A stretch of 64,000 nucleotides of DNA from Deltaproteobacteria bacterium (lineage in GTDB: Bacteria > Myxococcota_A > Polyangia > GCA-2747355 > JADLHG01). The position numbers were made by a program, and so were the translations under genes. Below are positions 17,753 through 26,893 of the stretch, in pieces. The stretch's first letter is position 1, and every line of letters begins with the position of its first letter. Under the pieces are notes generated by a model. The model was not told the DNA's origin. It saw nothing but the letters and a program-made list of their open reading frames with translations, and ran no database searches. The DNA is taken from positions 186,001-250,000 of the forward strand of contig JADLHG010000056.1 in the NCBI GenBank assembly GCA_020848905.1, written 5' to 3'.

Positions 17753-19489
17753 ATGGACGAGCTGGCGCTGGCCTCGGTACTGCTGCGGGACACCTCGCTG
17801 ACGCGGGATCAGCTCGAGCAGGCGATCGAGACGCAGAAGATCGAGGGGGGGCTCCTGCTCGACGTCCTCCTGCGCAGTCGGCTCGCTCCCGAAGAGGAGC
17901 TCTTGCGCGCCCTCGCCGTGCAGCTCGGGATGGAGTATTTCGCGCAGCTCCCGCCCGAGCTGGTGGACGCCGAGCTCGTCACCGACGTGCCGATCAACTA
18001 CGCGAAGAACCACCTCGTGCTCCCGCTGCACCGCTGCGACGGCGGAGTGAAGGTGGTGCTGTCGAGCCCCGGCGCGATCCAGGCGCTCGACGACCTCCGG
18101 ACGGTGCTCGGGGCGGAGGTGATCCCCGCGCTGGCGCCGAGCGAGCGGGTGCTGGACCTCATCAATCGGGTCTACGCCGGCCGGACGCGTGCCGTGGACC
18201 TCGAGGAGGGAGAGGAGTTCCAGTCCACCTCGGAGGAGCTCGTCGACATCATCGACGTGACGGACGAGGCCCCGATCATCCGCTGGGTCAACTCGCTCAT
18301 CTTCCAGGCGGTCAAGGAGCGCGCTTCGGACATCCACGTGGAGCCGGGGGAGCGCGAGGTGGTGGTGCGCTACCGCATCGACGGCGTGCTCTACGAGACC
18401 CGCAGGGCGAACCGGAACTACGCCGCCAGCATCGCGGCCCGCGTGAAGATCATGGCCGGGCTGAACATCGCCGAGAAACGACTGCCGCAGGACGGTCGCA
18501 TCCGGCGCCGCATCGCGGGCAAGGACATCGACATGCGCGTCGCTACCGCCCCGACGGCCAAGGGCGAGCGCATCACGATCCGCCTGCTCGATAAGACCGC
18601 GGTGGTGCTGGACCTGGCCGACATCGGCCTGGGCCCCGACCACCTCAAGGTGCTCCACGAGCTCATCCGGCGTCCGCACGGGATCCTCCTCGTGACGGGC
18701 CCTACGGGCAGCGGCAAGACCACCACGCTCTACGCCGCGCTCACGGCGATCAACACGCCGGACCGTAACATCCTGACGGTCGAAGACCCGGTCGAGTACC
18801 AGATCGAGGGGATCAGCCAGACGCAGGTGAATCCGAAGATCGACCTGACCTTCGCGAGCGGCCTGCGGTCGTTTCTGCGCCACGACCCGGACGTGATCAT
18901 GGTGGGCGAGATCCGCGACCAGGAGACGGCGGAGATCGCGATCCAGGCCTCGCTGACGGGGCACATGGTCTTCTCGACGGTGCATACGAACGACGCCGCG
19001 GGGGCAGTGACGAGGCTCGTGGAGATGAATGTGGAGCCGTTCCTCGTCGCCTCCTCGGTGATCGGGCTCGTGGCGCAGCGGCTGGTGCGAAAGGTCTGTC
19101 CGGAGTGCAAGGCGGTGCGGCCCCCCACCCGCGAGGAGCTCGAGGGGCTGGGGATGAGCCCCGAGGAGTTCCGCGAGCTCACGGGAAGCGACCTCGGCAT
19201 CCGGGATGCGAAGCGGCCGCCGCCGCCGCGGGGGATGGTCTACCAGGCCACCGGGTGTCCCTCCTGCCTCAACACGGGTTACACCGGTCGGCTCGGGATC
19301 TACGAGCTCCTGCTGATGGACGAGCAGATCCGGGCGCTCATCTTGAGGAATGCGGATTCTAATACTATTAAAAAGATCGCTATGGAGAAGGGGATGCGCA
19401 CCCTGCGTATGGACGGAGCGCGCAAGATCCTCGCCGGGGTCACGACCATCGAGGAGGTGATGCGCGTGACCCAGGAGGACGCGCTGTAG
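17753..19489 (+). CDS. gspE: Type II secretion ATPase GspE
   Basis: Cytoplasmic hexameric ATPase that drives pseudopilus assembly. The 578 residues comprise an N-terminal GspE/MshEN domain, then the core ATPase with Walker A GPTGSGKTTT, Asp box (VEDPVEYQIEGI), Walker B (PDVIMVGEIRDQETAEIA) and His box (TGHMVFSTVHTNDA). The zinc-binding tetracysteine module (CPEC...CPSC, about 45 residues apart) is intact. The length is typical of GspE. It starts 15 bases after gspD and stops 4 bases before gspF. Confidence 0.97.
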   Translation: MDELALASVLLRDTSLTRDQLEQAIETQKIEGGLLLDVLLRSRLAPEEELLRALAVQLGMEYFAQLPPELVDAELVTDVPINYAKNHLVLPLHRCDGGVKVVLSSPGAIQALDDLRTVLGAEVIPALAPSERVLDLINRVYAGRTRAVDLEEGEEFQSTSEELVDIIDVTDEAPIIRWVNSLIFQAVKERASDIHVEPGEREVVVRYRIDGVLYETRRANRNYAASIAARVKIMAGLNIAEKRLPQDGRIRRRIAGKDIDMRVATAPTAKGERITIRLLDKTAVVLDLADIGLGPDHLKVLHELIRRPHGILLVTGPTGSGKTTTLYAALTAINTPDRNILTVEDPVEYQIEGISQTQVNPKIDLTFASGLRSFLRHDPDVIMVGEIRDQETAEIAIQASLTGHMVFSTVHTNDAAGAVTRLVEMNVEPFLVASSVIGLVAQRLVRKVCPECKAVRPPTREELEGLGMSPEEFRELTGSDLGIRDAKRPPPPRGMVYQATGCPSCLNTGYTGRLGIYELLLMDEQIRALILRNADSNTIKKIAMEKGMRTLRMDGARKILAGVTTIEEVMRVTQEDAL

Positions 19490-19493
19490 CCCC

Positions 19494-20726
19494 ATGCCCG
19501 CCTTCGCGTTCAAGGGCCTGGATGGCCGAGGCAAGGCGGTCGCCGGCGTGCGAGACGCCGAGAGCCCGCGCACGCTCCGTAGCCAGCTCCGACGAGAGGG
19601 GGTCTTCGTCACTGAGCTCCGCGAGGCGCGCGAACGGGCGGGGAGCGGAAAGGGCCTCTCCAAGGAGGTCGACTTCAAGAGCTTCTTCGACCGGGTGAGG
19701 CCGCAGGACGTCGCGGCGTTGACCCGGCAGCTCTCGACCCTCCTGCGGGCGGGGATCCCTCTCGCGGAGGCGCTCGGGGCGCTGGTGGAGCAGTCGTCCT
19801 CGGAGAAGCTGCGGCGGAGCCTCTCCGAGCTGCGGACCCGCGTGAACGAGGGCTCGGCGCTCGGTGACGCGCTCGCGGCGCAGCCCAAGATCTTCACCGA
19901 GCTCTACGTGAACATGGTGCGGGCCGGCGAGGCAGCCGGAAACCTCGAGCAGGTGCTCACGCGCCTGGCGCAGTTCATGGACGGGCAGGTGCGCCTGCGG
20001 AACAAGATCCAGTCGGCGATGATGTATCCCATCGTGATGGCCGCGGTGAGCATGCTCATCACGGGGCTACTGATGGTGGTCGTCGTGCCGAAGATTACCC
20101 AGATCTTCGACGACATGGGGAAGTCGCTCCCCTGGAACACCCAGCTCCTCATCGGCATCAGCCGCATCACGGGCGACTACTGGTGGCTGATCATCATCCT
20201 CATGGGTGGAGCGATCTACGGCTTCGTCCGCTGGAAACGGTCGCCGAAGGGGAAGGCGGTCTGGGACCGCTTCGTGCTGAAGATCTGGGTCGTGGGACCG
20301 CTCGTCCGCATGGTGGCGATCGGGCGCTTCGCGCGCACGCTGGGCACGATGCTGGCGAGCGGGGTGCCCCTGCTCCAGACGCTGGAGATCGTGAAGAGCA
20401 TCCTCGGTAACGAGGTCCTCATCGGCGTGGTCGAGGACGCGCGGAAGGCGATTCGCGAGGGGGAGAGCATCGCCGATCCGCTGGCCAAGAGCGGGCACTT
20501 CCCGCCGGTCGTGACGCGCATGATCGCCGTGGGCGAGCGATCGGGCCAATTAGAAACTATGCTCGAAAACGTGGCGGACGCGTACGAGGCCGACGTGGAG
20601 CTGAAGATCAACCGCCTCACGGGGCTCCTCGAGCCCGTGATGATCATCGTGATGGGGGGGCTGGTGGGCTTCATCGTGTTTTCCATCCTGATGCCGATCC
20701 TGGACATGAACGAGATGGTCGGCTGA
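19494..20726 (+). CDS. gspF: Type II secretion platform protein GspF
   Basis: Polytopic inner-membrane protein of the T2SS assembly platform. The 410 residues contain two copies of the T2SSF cytoplasmic helical domain: the first around FTRQLSTLLRAGIPL-like ALTRQLSTLLRAGIPLAEAL, the second around IGRFARTLGTMLASGVPLLQ. Three membrane helices are visible at about 180-202, 224-243 and near the C-terminus (PVMIIVMGGLVGFIVFSIL). The layout is canonical. It follows gspE with a 4-base gap. Confidence 0.96.
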   Translation: MPAFAFKGLDGRGKAVAGVRDAESPRTLRSQLRREGVFVTELREARERAGSGKGLSKEVDFKSFFDRVRPQDVAALTRQLSTLLRAGIPLAEALGALVEQSSSEKLRRSLSELRTRVNEGSALGDALAAQPKIFTELYVNMVRAGEAAGNLEQVLTRLAQFMDGQVRLRNKIQSAMMYPIVMAAVSMLITGLLMVVVVPKITQIFDDMGKSLPWNTQLLIGISRITGDYWWLIIILMGGAIYGFVRWKRSPKGKAVWDRFVLKIWVVGPLVRMVAIGRFARTLGTMLASGVPLLQTLEIVKSILGNEVLIGVVEDARKAIREGESIADPLAKSGHFPPVVTRMIAVGERSGQLETMLENVADAYEADVELKINRLTGLLEPVMIIVMGGLVGFIVFSILMPILDMNEMVG

Positions 20727-20747
20727 CCCGAGAAGGAGGCGAGAGCG

Positions 20748-21197
20748 ATGTGGGTACGAGGCGCTAGGACCGCGGAGCACGGCAGGTGGCAGTTCCTCCT
20801 CCGGAGGGGTGAGGGAACCCGGCGGGCCTCCGAGCTGGGAATGACGCTGATCGAGATCATGGTGGTCGTGGCGATCATCGGCCTGCTGATGGGGACCGTC
20901 GGCGTGGTGGCCTACAACCGCTACAAGAAGGCCCAGGTCACGAACACCAAGCAGATCATCGTGAACGTGAAGAACGCGCTGCAGCAGTACTCGCTGGATA
21001 CGAACCAACCCTGCCCGAAGGAGCTGAAGGACCTCAAGAGCTCGAAGATCATCAACAAGGACGCCAAGGACGCCTGGGGCGAGGAGCTGACCTACAAGTG
21101 CCCGGGCGAGCACGACACCGACAGCGCCGACGTCTCGTCGAAGGGACCGGACCGCAAGGAAGGGACCGAGGACGACATCAACTCCTGGGAGCAGTAG
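20748..21197 (+). CDS. gspG: Major pseudopilin GspG
   Basis: Main subunit of the T2SS pseudopilus. The type III signal cleavage site is ELG/MTLIEIMVVV with Glu at +5 of the mature protein. The leader is unusually long, 31 residues, yet a strong GAAGGAGG ribosome-binding site immediately before 20748 supports that start. The mature part has the family DAWGEEL block and ends in DDINSW, the calcium-binding region of GspG. Mature length is 118 residues. Processing needs a GspO/PilD peptidase encoded elsewhere. Confidence 0.94.
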   Translation: MWVRGARTAEHGRWQFLLRRGEGTRRASELGMTLIEIMVVVAIIGLLMGTVGVVAYNRYKKAQVTNTKQIIVNVKNALQQYSLDTNQPCPKELKDLKSSKIINKDAKDAWGEELTYKCPGEHDTDSADVSSKGPDRKEGTEDDINSWEQ

Positions 21198-21206
21198 GGC
21201 AGGCCG

Positions 21207-22007
21207 ATGGTCACGGGCGTCACGCAAGAGCGATCCGCGGGCTTCACCCTCATCGAGATGATGGTGGTGGTGGCGGTGGTGGGGCTCCTGCTCGGCGCCG
21301 CGACCATGACCTTTCGTAACGTGACGCGCTCGGACCTTCGCTCGGCGGCGAGCCGGACGGCGGCGGCGCTGCGCGTGGCCTTCGACCGCACCACGATGAC
21401 GGGCGAGACGGTGCGGGTGGCCCTCGACCTGGAGAAGGGCGAGTACTGGCTGGAGAGCTCGAGCGACCGCGTGGCGCTGCGCAAGGGGGTCGAACAGCAC
21501 GCGACGACCGGGGTCGAGGGCAAGCCGAAAGAGGAGAAGAAGAGCCGGATGCCGGGGCTGCCGATGGGGCTCGGCAAGGGCGGCGCCGAGGAAGGGGACG
21601 GGGAGGGAACGATGGGGATCGACACGGCCGCGCTGAAGGCGGAGTACGAGGCGGACCTGCAGCCGGTGGCTCGCCCCAAGGCCCGGTTCGCGCCGCTGAA
21701 AGGCCCCGACGCGAAGCGCGCCAAGCTCTCGCGAGGGATCACGGTGGACGCCGTGGTGACCCCGCGGCTCACCGAGCCGCAACGCAAGGGGACGGCCTAC
21801 GTGTATTTCTTCCCGCAGGGCTTCGCCGAGGCCACGGTGGTGCACATCAAGAATCGGTCGGAGGAGTACTACTCCGTCGTGATGGCGCCCTTGACCGGCC
21901 AGGTGAAGGTCTACCCCTGCCGGTACGACCTGCCGAAGGAGTTCGAGGTCCCCGACGACCGCAAGCGCGAGACCCGCGCTCAGGCCTGCGATGAGGTGGC
22001 GCGATGA
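21207..22007 (+). CDS. gspH: Minor pseudopilin GspH
   Basis: The N-terminus has the prepilin site SAG/FTLIEMMVVVAVVGLLLG followed by a GspH/FimT-like domain (RSAASRTAAALRVAFDRTTMTGETVRVALDLEKGEYWLE). At 266 residues it is longer than usual because of a low-complexity insert of about 80 residues (KPKEEKKSRMPGLPMGLGK and following) in the middle of the globular domain. The gene sits between gspG and gspI and overlaps gspI by 4 bases (ATGA). A minor tip or near-tip pseudopilin is expected. Confidence 0.88.
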   Translation: MVTGVTQERSAGFTLIEMMVVVAVVGLLLGAATMTFRNVTRSDLRSAASRTAAALRVAFDRTTMTGETVRVALDLEKGEYWLESSSDRVALRKGVEQHATTGVEGKPKEEKKSRMPGLPMGLGKGGAEEGDGEGTMGIDTAALKAEYEADLQPVARPKARFAPLKGPDAKRAKLSRGITVDAVVTPRLTEPQRKGTAYVYFFPQGFAEATVVHIKNRSEEYYSVVMAPLTGQVKVYPCRYDLPKEFEVPDDRKRETRAQACDEVAR

Positions 22008-22753
22008 GCGCTCGCGGGCGGGGCGTGCGAACGGGGGGCTTCACGCTCCTCGAGGTGATGGTGTCGCTGGCCATCCTCGCGCTCTCGCTCACGGTCATCG
22101 CGCAGTCGCACCAGGCCAGCATGCGTGCCACGGCGCGAGGACGGATGCTGACGCTCGCCACGATGCTCGGGCGTCTGAAGATGGTCGAGATGGAGGACAA
22201 GCTCTTCGACGAGGGATTCTCCGACTTCGAGAAGAAGGAGCAGGGGACCTTCAAGGAGCAGGGGCACGAGGGCTTCCGCTGGGAGCTGACGATGACCAAG
22301 GTGCAGCTGCCCGCGGGGATGAACGCGGAGTCGGTAGCGAGCGCCGTGAAGGGGATGGCGGGGCAGGGCGCCGGAACGGGGGCCGCCGCACCGACGCCGG
22401 GGGGCGGGGGGATCGCCGGGATGGGGGCGAAGCTGATGGGGACGCAGCTCGAGCTCTTCCGCAGCATCCTCGAGCAGAGCATCCGGCGGGGGGAGCTGAA
22501 GGTGTTCTGGAAGGAGGGGAAGAGCGAGCGTTCTATTTCGGTCGTGGGCTACTTCACCGACCCGCGCAAGGTGGACGCGGCGGGGGGCGGGCTGCCGCTG
22601 CTGCCGGGGGCGACCGGTCAGCCGGGGACGGGTCAGCCGGGGACCGGTCAGCCGGGGACGGGCCAGCCGGGGACGGGGCGACCCGGAGGCGGGGCGCCCG
22701 CCGGTCCCATCACCCCGCGTGCGCTGCAGGCCATCCCGGGGATGACGCGATGA
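22004..22753 (+). CDS. gspI: Minor pseudopilin GspI
   Basis: The prepilin site is TGG/FTLLEVMVSLAILALSLTV. GspI normally nucleates the pseudopilus tip with GspJ and GspK. The 249 residues include a Gly/Ala-rich insert (about residues 115-145) and a C-terminal tail with tandem GTGQPG units, both absent from compact GspI proteins, so part of the length is disordered sequence. ATGA overlaps couple it to gspH upstream and gspJ downstream. Confidence 0.88.
   Translation: MSARGRGVRTGGFTLLEVMVSLAILALSLTVIAQSHQASMRATARGRMLTLATMLGRLKMVEMEDKLFDEGFSDFEKKEQGTFKEQGHEGFRWELTMTKVQLPAGMNAESVASAVKGMAGQGAGTGAAAPTPGGGGIAGMGAKLMGTQLELFRSILEQSIRRGELKVFWKEGKSERSISVVGYFTDPRKVDAAGGGLPLLPGATGQPGTGQPGTGQPGTGQPGTGRPGGGAPAGPITPRALQAIPGMTR
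22612..22680 (+). repeat. 18-bp tandem repeat in the gspI tail
   Basis: About four copies of an 18-base unit (GGTCAGCCGGGGACSG-type) encode the repeated peptide GTGQPG. The unit is a multiple of three, so copy-number change would alter only tail length. Such GC-rich repeats are prone to slippage. Confidence 0.8.
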
Positions 22754-23448
22754 GACCCGAGCGCCGGGCACGTCCGCGGGAAGAGGGCTTCACCCTGATC
22801 GAGGTGATGCTGGCCGTGGCGATCCTGGCCTCCACGATGGCGCTCCTCTGGGGCTCCTTCTCGATGACCTCGAAGAGCAAGCGCAAGGCGGAGGCGATCG
22901 CGGATCGCTACCAGCAGATCCGGCTGGCCCTGCAACGCATGACGCGCGAGATTTCGCAGTCCTACCTGTCGAAGAACGACATGCCGGGGACGGTGTGGCC
23001 TCGGACCTTCTTCACCAGCGAGAAGAAGAGCCCCGTCGACGAACTGACCTTCTCGAGCTTCTCGCACGTCCGGCTGCAGGAGAACGCCAAGGAGTGCGAC
23101 CAGAGTGTGGTGCGCTACTTCGCCGCCCCCGACCGGGAGGACCGCAGCCGGACCCACCTCTGGCGACGGGAGAGCCGACGCCTCGGCGGGGAGCGACCGG
23201 GGGAGCAGGGAGCGGCGCAGGTGATGCTCGAGGACGTCGTGGCCGTGGCCTACGAGTTCTTCGACGAGGTGAACAACGAGTGGAAGGAGACCTGGAACAC
23301 GCGGTCGGCTGACGGACAGCCCGACCGGCTACCCACCAAGGTACGCATCAACCTCACGGTGAAGGACGAGCACGACAAGCCCCTGAAGCTGGCCACCGCC
23401 ACGCGCATCTTCATGCGCGACGCGCTGTGGTTCTCGGTGGCGCAATGA
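22750..23448 (+). CDS. gspJ: Minor pseudopilin GspJ
   Basis: The prepilin site is EEG/FTLIEVMLAVAILASTMALL. The 232-residue product has the GspJ-type segment RYQQIRLALQRMTREISQSYLS and later strand-rich portions ending in LKLATATRIFMRDALWF. With GspI and GspK it would form the pseudopilus tip. The start at 22750 overlaps the gspI stop as ATGA; the reading frame is open far upstream but lacks pseudopilin sequence there. The stop overlaps the gspK start in the same way. Confidence 0.9.
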   Translation: MRPERRARPREEGFTLIEVMLAVAILASTMALLWGSFSMTSKSKRKAEAIADRYQQIRLALQRMTREISQSYLSKNDMPGTVWPRTFFTSEKKSPVDELTFSSFSHVRLQENAKECDQSVVRYFAAPDREDRSRTHLWRRESRRLGGERPGEQGAAQVMLEDVVAVAYEFFDEVNNEWKETWNTRSADGQPDRLPTKVRINLTVKDEHDKPLKLATATRIFMRDALWFSVAQ

Positions 23449-24731
23449 GAACGTTCGTTCGCATACGCCGGTGGCTCGCCTGGCGTCCCTTCGGCGCGCG
23501 CGTGCGGCGCGAGGAGGGGGTGGCCCTGATGGCCATCGTGGTGGTCCTCGCGGTGATGACGGCCAGCACGGCGGACTTCGCTTACAACGCCAAGGTCGAC
23601 TACACCTCCGCGATCAACGCCCGGGACGAGCTCCGGGCGCACTACCTGGCGCGCTCGTCGATCAATCTGTCGCAGCTCCTCCTGCGCGTGCAGTCGCGCT
23701 TCATCGATCCGATGCGCGAGCACCTGGGCGGGATGGACCTTCAAGTGGCGGACTACGCCCCGCTCCTGATGCAGGCCTTCAACAACAAGGAAGGGGCCGA
23801 GATGCTCGGCGGGATGCTGGGGATCGAGACCGCGGGGATCAAGGGGCTCGGGGTGGAGCTCGGGAGCTTCGACCTGGAGATGGAGAGCCTGGACGGCAAG
23901 CTGAACGTCAACTGCGGCGGGGGGGCGAACACCGGCGCACCGGCGGTGGTGCGCGTGGCGGCGAGCCTCGCGGCGATGATGATGCCCGCGCGCTACAACC
24001 GGCTCTTCGAGGAGCCCGACGAGAAGGGCCAGTACGCCGACCGCATGGAGCTCCTACGGGCCATCATCGACTGGGCGGACCAGGACATGGTGCTCTTCGG
24101 GAGCACGGCGGCGGAGGACTACCGCTACAACGCCGGCAAGGACCCGTACGAGATCAAGAACCAGTACTTCGACTCGCTGGAGGAGCTGCGGCTGGTCAAA
24201 GGAGTTGACGACGACTTCATGGCGGCCTTCGGCGAGGAGCTCACCGTCTACGGGGAGTGCCGCATCAACGTGGCGCTCGCCGGTCCGAAGCTGCTCACCG
24301 CGGCGATCATCCAGTTCGCCGCGAGCCCGAACGATCCGGCGCTGCAGTATCAGAACCTGGCCCTGCTGGTGCGCTACCTGACGCAGATCCGGGATCTGAT
24401 GGGGGGCTTCCGGGACGCGAAGACCTTCATTCAGGCCGTCGAGAACCCGATGGGGCAGCTCAGCATGGCGAGCGCCCTGGACAGCCTGACGGGGGGCAAT
24501 CGGACGAAGCCGTCGGGGCTCCCCCAGGTGCTCGGCGTGAAGCTCAAGCCGGAGATCGGCGAGGCGATCGCCGCCGGCGGCCCGCGGCGCATCTGGCGCA
24601 TCGAGGGGAGCGCGGAGGTGGGGCGGGTGAAGAAGAAGATCTCGGCGGTGTGGGACACCAAGCATATCTCCATGCAGGCCGGCCGCCACAACATGGGGCC
24701 GGGCGGCTACCTGTACTGGCGGGAGGAGTAG
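23445..24731 (+). CDS. gspK: Minor pseudopilin GspK
   Basis: The largest pseudopilin, at the pseudopilus tip. The N-terminal segment EEGVALMAIVVVLAVMTAST is the modified prepilin-type helix of GspK, which commonly lacks the Glu+5. The 428 residues then show the helical insert characteristic of GspK with LRAIIDWADQDM, YEIKNQYFDSLEELRLVKGV and FGEELTVYGECRINVALA, matching the region whose homologues bind calcium. It starts in an ATGA overlap with gspJ and ends 3 bases before gspL. Confidence 0.92.
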   Translation: MRTFVRIRRWLAWRPFGARVRREEGVALMAIVVVLAVMTASTADFAYNAKVDYTSAINARDELRAHYLARSSINLSQLLLRVQSRFIDPMREHLGGMDLQVADYAPLLMQAFNNKEGAEMLGGMLGIETAGIKGLGVELGSFDLEMESLDGKLNVNCGGGANTGAPAVVRVAASLAAMMMPARYNRLFEEPDEKGQYADRMELLRAIIDWADQDMVLFGSTAAEDYRYNAGKDPYEIKNQYFDSLEELRLVKGVDDDFMAAFGEELTVYGECRINVALAGPKLLTAAIIQFAASPNDPALQYQNLALLVRYLTQIRDLMGGFRDAKTFIQAVENPMGQLSMASALDSLTGGNRTKPSGLPQVLGVKLKPEIGEAIAAGGPRRIWRIEGSAEVGRVKKKISAVWDTKHISMQAGRHNMGPGGYLYWREE

Positions 24732-24734
24732 ACC

Positions 24735-26279
24735 ATGGCCCAGCGAGTGCTCGGGATCGACCTGGGCGCACACGCGGTGAAGGTGGCCGAGCTCGAGGTG
24801 GGCTTCCGGACCGCCACGCTAGCGCACCTCGGCACCGTCGACGTGGTGCCCGACGTGGGAGACGTCACGGGGCGCAGCCTGGAGGCGCTCGGAAAGCTCC
24901 CGGCGCCGGGCGAGGGCGACGGCGTGGCCTTCGGCATCCCCGGGGAGCGCGTGCTCCTGCGACTCTTGAACGTGCCCGCGACCGACGCAAAGAAGCTGCA
25001 GGCGCTGATCGGCAACGAGCTGGCGGACGACATCCCCTGGGAGCTCGAGGAGGTGACCTACGACCACCAGATCCTCGGCGAGCCGGCCGGCAAGGCGCTG
25101 GTCGTGGCCACGCGCAGCCAGGACCTGAGGGAGGTGCTCGAGCGGCTGGCCGCGCTGCGCATCGAGCCGCGAAACCTCCTGGTGAGCCCGCTGGCCTACG
25201 CGCACCTCGTGCGCCGCGTACGCCCCATTGGCACGGTGGTGGTGCTGGACCTCGGGCACCTTCGGACGAACCTGTGCGTCGTCCACGACGGACGCGCGCT
25301 TGCCGGGCGGACGATCTCGAGGGCGGGGCACCAGCTCACCGAGGCGCTGCGTCAGGGGCTCCAGGTCGGCTACGACGAGGCCGAGCGGATCAAGGAGGCG
25401 CACGGCGTCGTGTCGTCGCAGCCCGACGAGCTGCCGGCCCACGAACGTCCGGTGGCCGAGATGCTGGGGCGGGCGCTCGCCCCGCTGGTGCGGGAGATCA
25501 AGCAGAGCCTGTGGGTCTACGGGGCGCAGCTCAAGTGCCGGCCGGAGGCGCTGTTCGTCTGCGGGGGGACCTCGCTCCTGAGGGGGCTCGACGGCTACCT
25601 CGCCGCGGAGACGGGGCTGCCGGTGGAGCGGCTCTCGGCCGCGAGCGACCCGGAGCTCCCCGAGACCGGACTCACCGCCGAGGGAGAGGCGGTCGGGACG
25701 CTGGCAGTCAGCCTGGCCCTCGGCTTCGGGCGGCGCGGCGAGCTCGACTTCCGGCAGGGCGAGTTCGCCTTCAAGAAGACGAGCTCGATCTTTCGCGACA
25801 AGCTGTGGCAGTTCGTGGCGGCCGGCGTGACGGTGCTGCTCTTTGCGGCGCTCGGTTCGTACGCCTCGCTGTACGCCTTGCGCAAGGAGGAGGCGGCGCT
25901 CCAGCTCCGGTTGCGGCGGGCGACGCGCGAGGTCTTCGGCGAGGTGATGACGAACCCGAAGAAGGTCTCTCGCGCGCTGCGAAGCGGAGCGAAGGCGAGC
26001 GGGGGCGCGATCCCGTCGAAGAGCGCGATGGACGTGTTCGAGCTGATCTCGAACAACGTGCCCTCGGCCAAGGCGGTGAAGCTCGACGTGACGCGGCTGG
26101 ATATCAAGCCGGGCAAGGCGTACCTGACGGGAACGGCCGATTCGCGGAGCGCGATCGGCGAGGTGGTCAAGGCGCTGAAGGACGTGAAGTGCTTCAGCGA
26201 CGTGGCGACGGGGACCATCTCCGAGGTCGGCGGGGAGAAGAAGCAGTTTTCCCTGACGATCACTACGAGCTGCTTCTAG
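24735..26279 (+). CDS. gspL: Type II secretion platform protein GspL (PilM-like ATPase-fold domain plus periplasmic domain)
   Basis: Inner-membrane protein that recruits GspE. The 514 residues have an actin-like cytoplasmic domain (1-350) with well-preserved nucleotide-binding motifs: RVLGIDLGAHAVKVAEL, VVVLDLGHLRTNLCVV and FVCGGTSLLRGLDGYLA. These look more like PilM than like the degenerate GspL of enterobacteria. A single membrane helix follows (FVAAGVTVLLFAALGSYASL, about 358-377), then a periplasmic ferredoxin-like region resembling PilN/GspL (VKLDVTRLDIKPGKAYLTG). GspM follows 11 bases later. Confidence 0.88.
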   Translation: MAQRVLGIDLGAHAVKVAELEVGFRTATLAHLGTVDVVPDVGDVTGRSLEALGKLPAPGEGDGVAFGIPGERVLLRLLNVPATDAKKLQALIGNELADDIPWELEEVTYDHQILGEPAGKALVVATRSQDLREVLERLAALRIEPRNLLVSPLAYAHLVRRVRPIGTVVVLDLGHLRTNLCVVHDGRALAGRTISRAGHQLTEALRQGLQVGYDEAERIKEAHGVVSSQPDELPAHERPVAEMLGRALAPLVREIKQSLWVYGAQLKCRPEALFVCGGTSLLRGLDGYLAAETGLPVERLSAASDPELPETGLTAEGEAVGTLAVSLALGFGRRGELDFRQGEFAFKKTSSIFRDKLWQFVAAGVTVLLFAALGSYASLYALRKEEAALQLRLRRATREVFGEVMTNPKKVSRALRSGAKASGGAIPSKSAMDVFELISNNVPSAKAVKLDVTRLDIKPGKAYLTGTADSRSAIGEVVKALKDVKCFSDVATGTISEVGGEKKQFSLTITTSCF

Positions 26280-26290
26280 AGGTGATGGCG

Positions 26291-26893
26291 ATGGCGTTCG
26301 GTGGACGTTTGGACGAGCTCAAGGCCTCTTTCGAGCGGCTCTCCGCCCGCGAGCGGTTGATGGTGCTCGGACTCGGGCTCACGGTCGCGCTCGGGGTCGT
26401 CGTGGGGGTCGGCTATTGGATCGGCTCGAGCCTCGACGAACTCGAGGAGCGGAACGCGGATCTCCGCAAGGCGCTCAAGGACGTGGCCCAGTATCGCGGG
26501 GCGTACCTGCAGCACCGGCGGCGGCTCGCGGCGCTCGAGGTGCGGATGTCGCGCACGCCGCTCGAGCTCAACAGCTACGTCGAGAAGGCGGCCTCCTCCG
26601 TCGGGGTGAAGATCGACGAGTCGGGCGAGATGTCGCCCTTGCCGGGTGACCAGTACGTGCAGCGGGCTCTCGAGGTGAAGCTTCGCAAGGTGAACATCGC
26701 GCAGCTCGCGGCGCTTCTGAAGAAGCTCGAGGAGGAGCCGGCGCACATCGTGCAAGTCACGCGGCTCAGCGTGAACACCCGGTACGGGCAGAACCAGGAC
26801 CTGGACGTGGAGCTGACGGTCTCGACCTACGACCGCGCGCCTGCGGGCAAGGGGAAGGAAGCCGGGAGCGACCGCAAACGGGAGCCCTCATGA
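26291..26893 (+). CDS. gspM: Type II secretion platform protein GspM
   Basis: Small bitopic inner-membrane partner of GspL. The 200 residues contain a cytoplasmic segment (ELKASFERLSARERLMV, a typical GspM motif), a membrane helix (LGLGLTVALGVVVGVGYWI, about 24-42), a coiled-coil (LDELEERNADLRKALKDV) and a periplasmic ferredoxin-like domain. I chose ATG 26291 over ATG 26285 because AGAGGTG lies at proper spacing only for the former. The stop overlaps gspN by 4 bases. Confidence 0.85.
   Translation: MAFGGRLDELKASFERLSARERLMVLGLGLTVALGVVVGVGYWIGSSLDELEERNADLRKALKDVAQYRGAYLQHRRRLAALEVRMSRTPLELNSYVEKAASSVGVKIDESGEMSPLPGDQYVQRALEVKLRKVNIAQLAALLKKLEEEPAHIVQVTRLSVNTRYGQNQDLDVELTVSTYDRAPAGKGKEAGSDRKREPS

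Noticed and set aside
15020-19897. A 1625-codon open frame on the minus strand opposite gspD and gspE
   Set aside because: It is an antisense shadow: composition is dominated by His, Arg, Asp and Leu in the pattern typical of reversed GC-rich genes, no domain is recognisable, and both genes on the plus strand are unmistakable.
22612-22680. Tandem 18-bp units resembling a short repeat array
   Set aside because: Units are contiguous without spacers, code for GTGQPG in frame, and lie inside gspI; not a CRISPR array.
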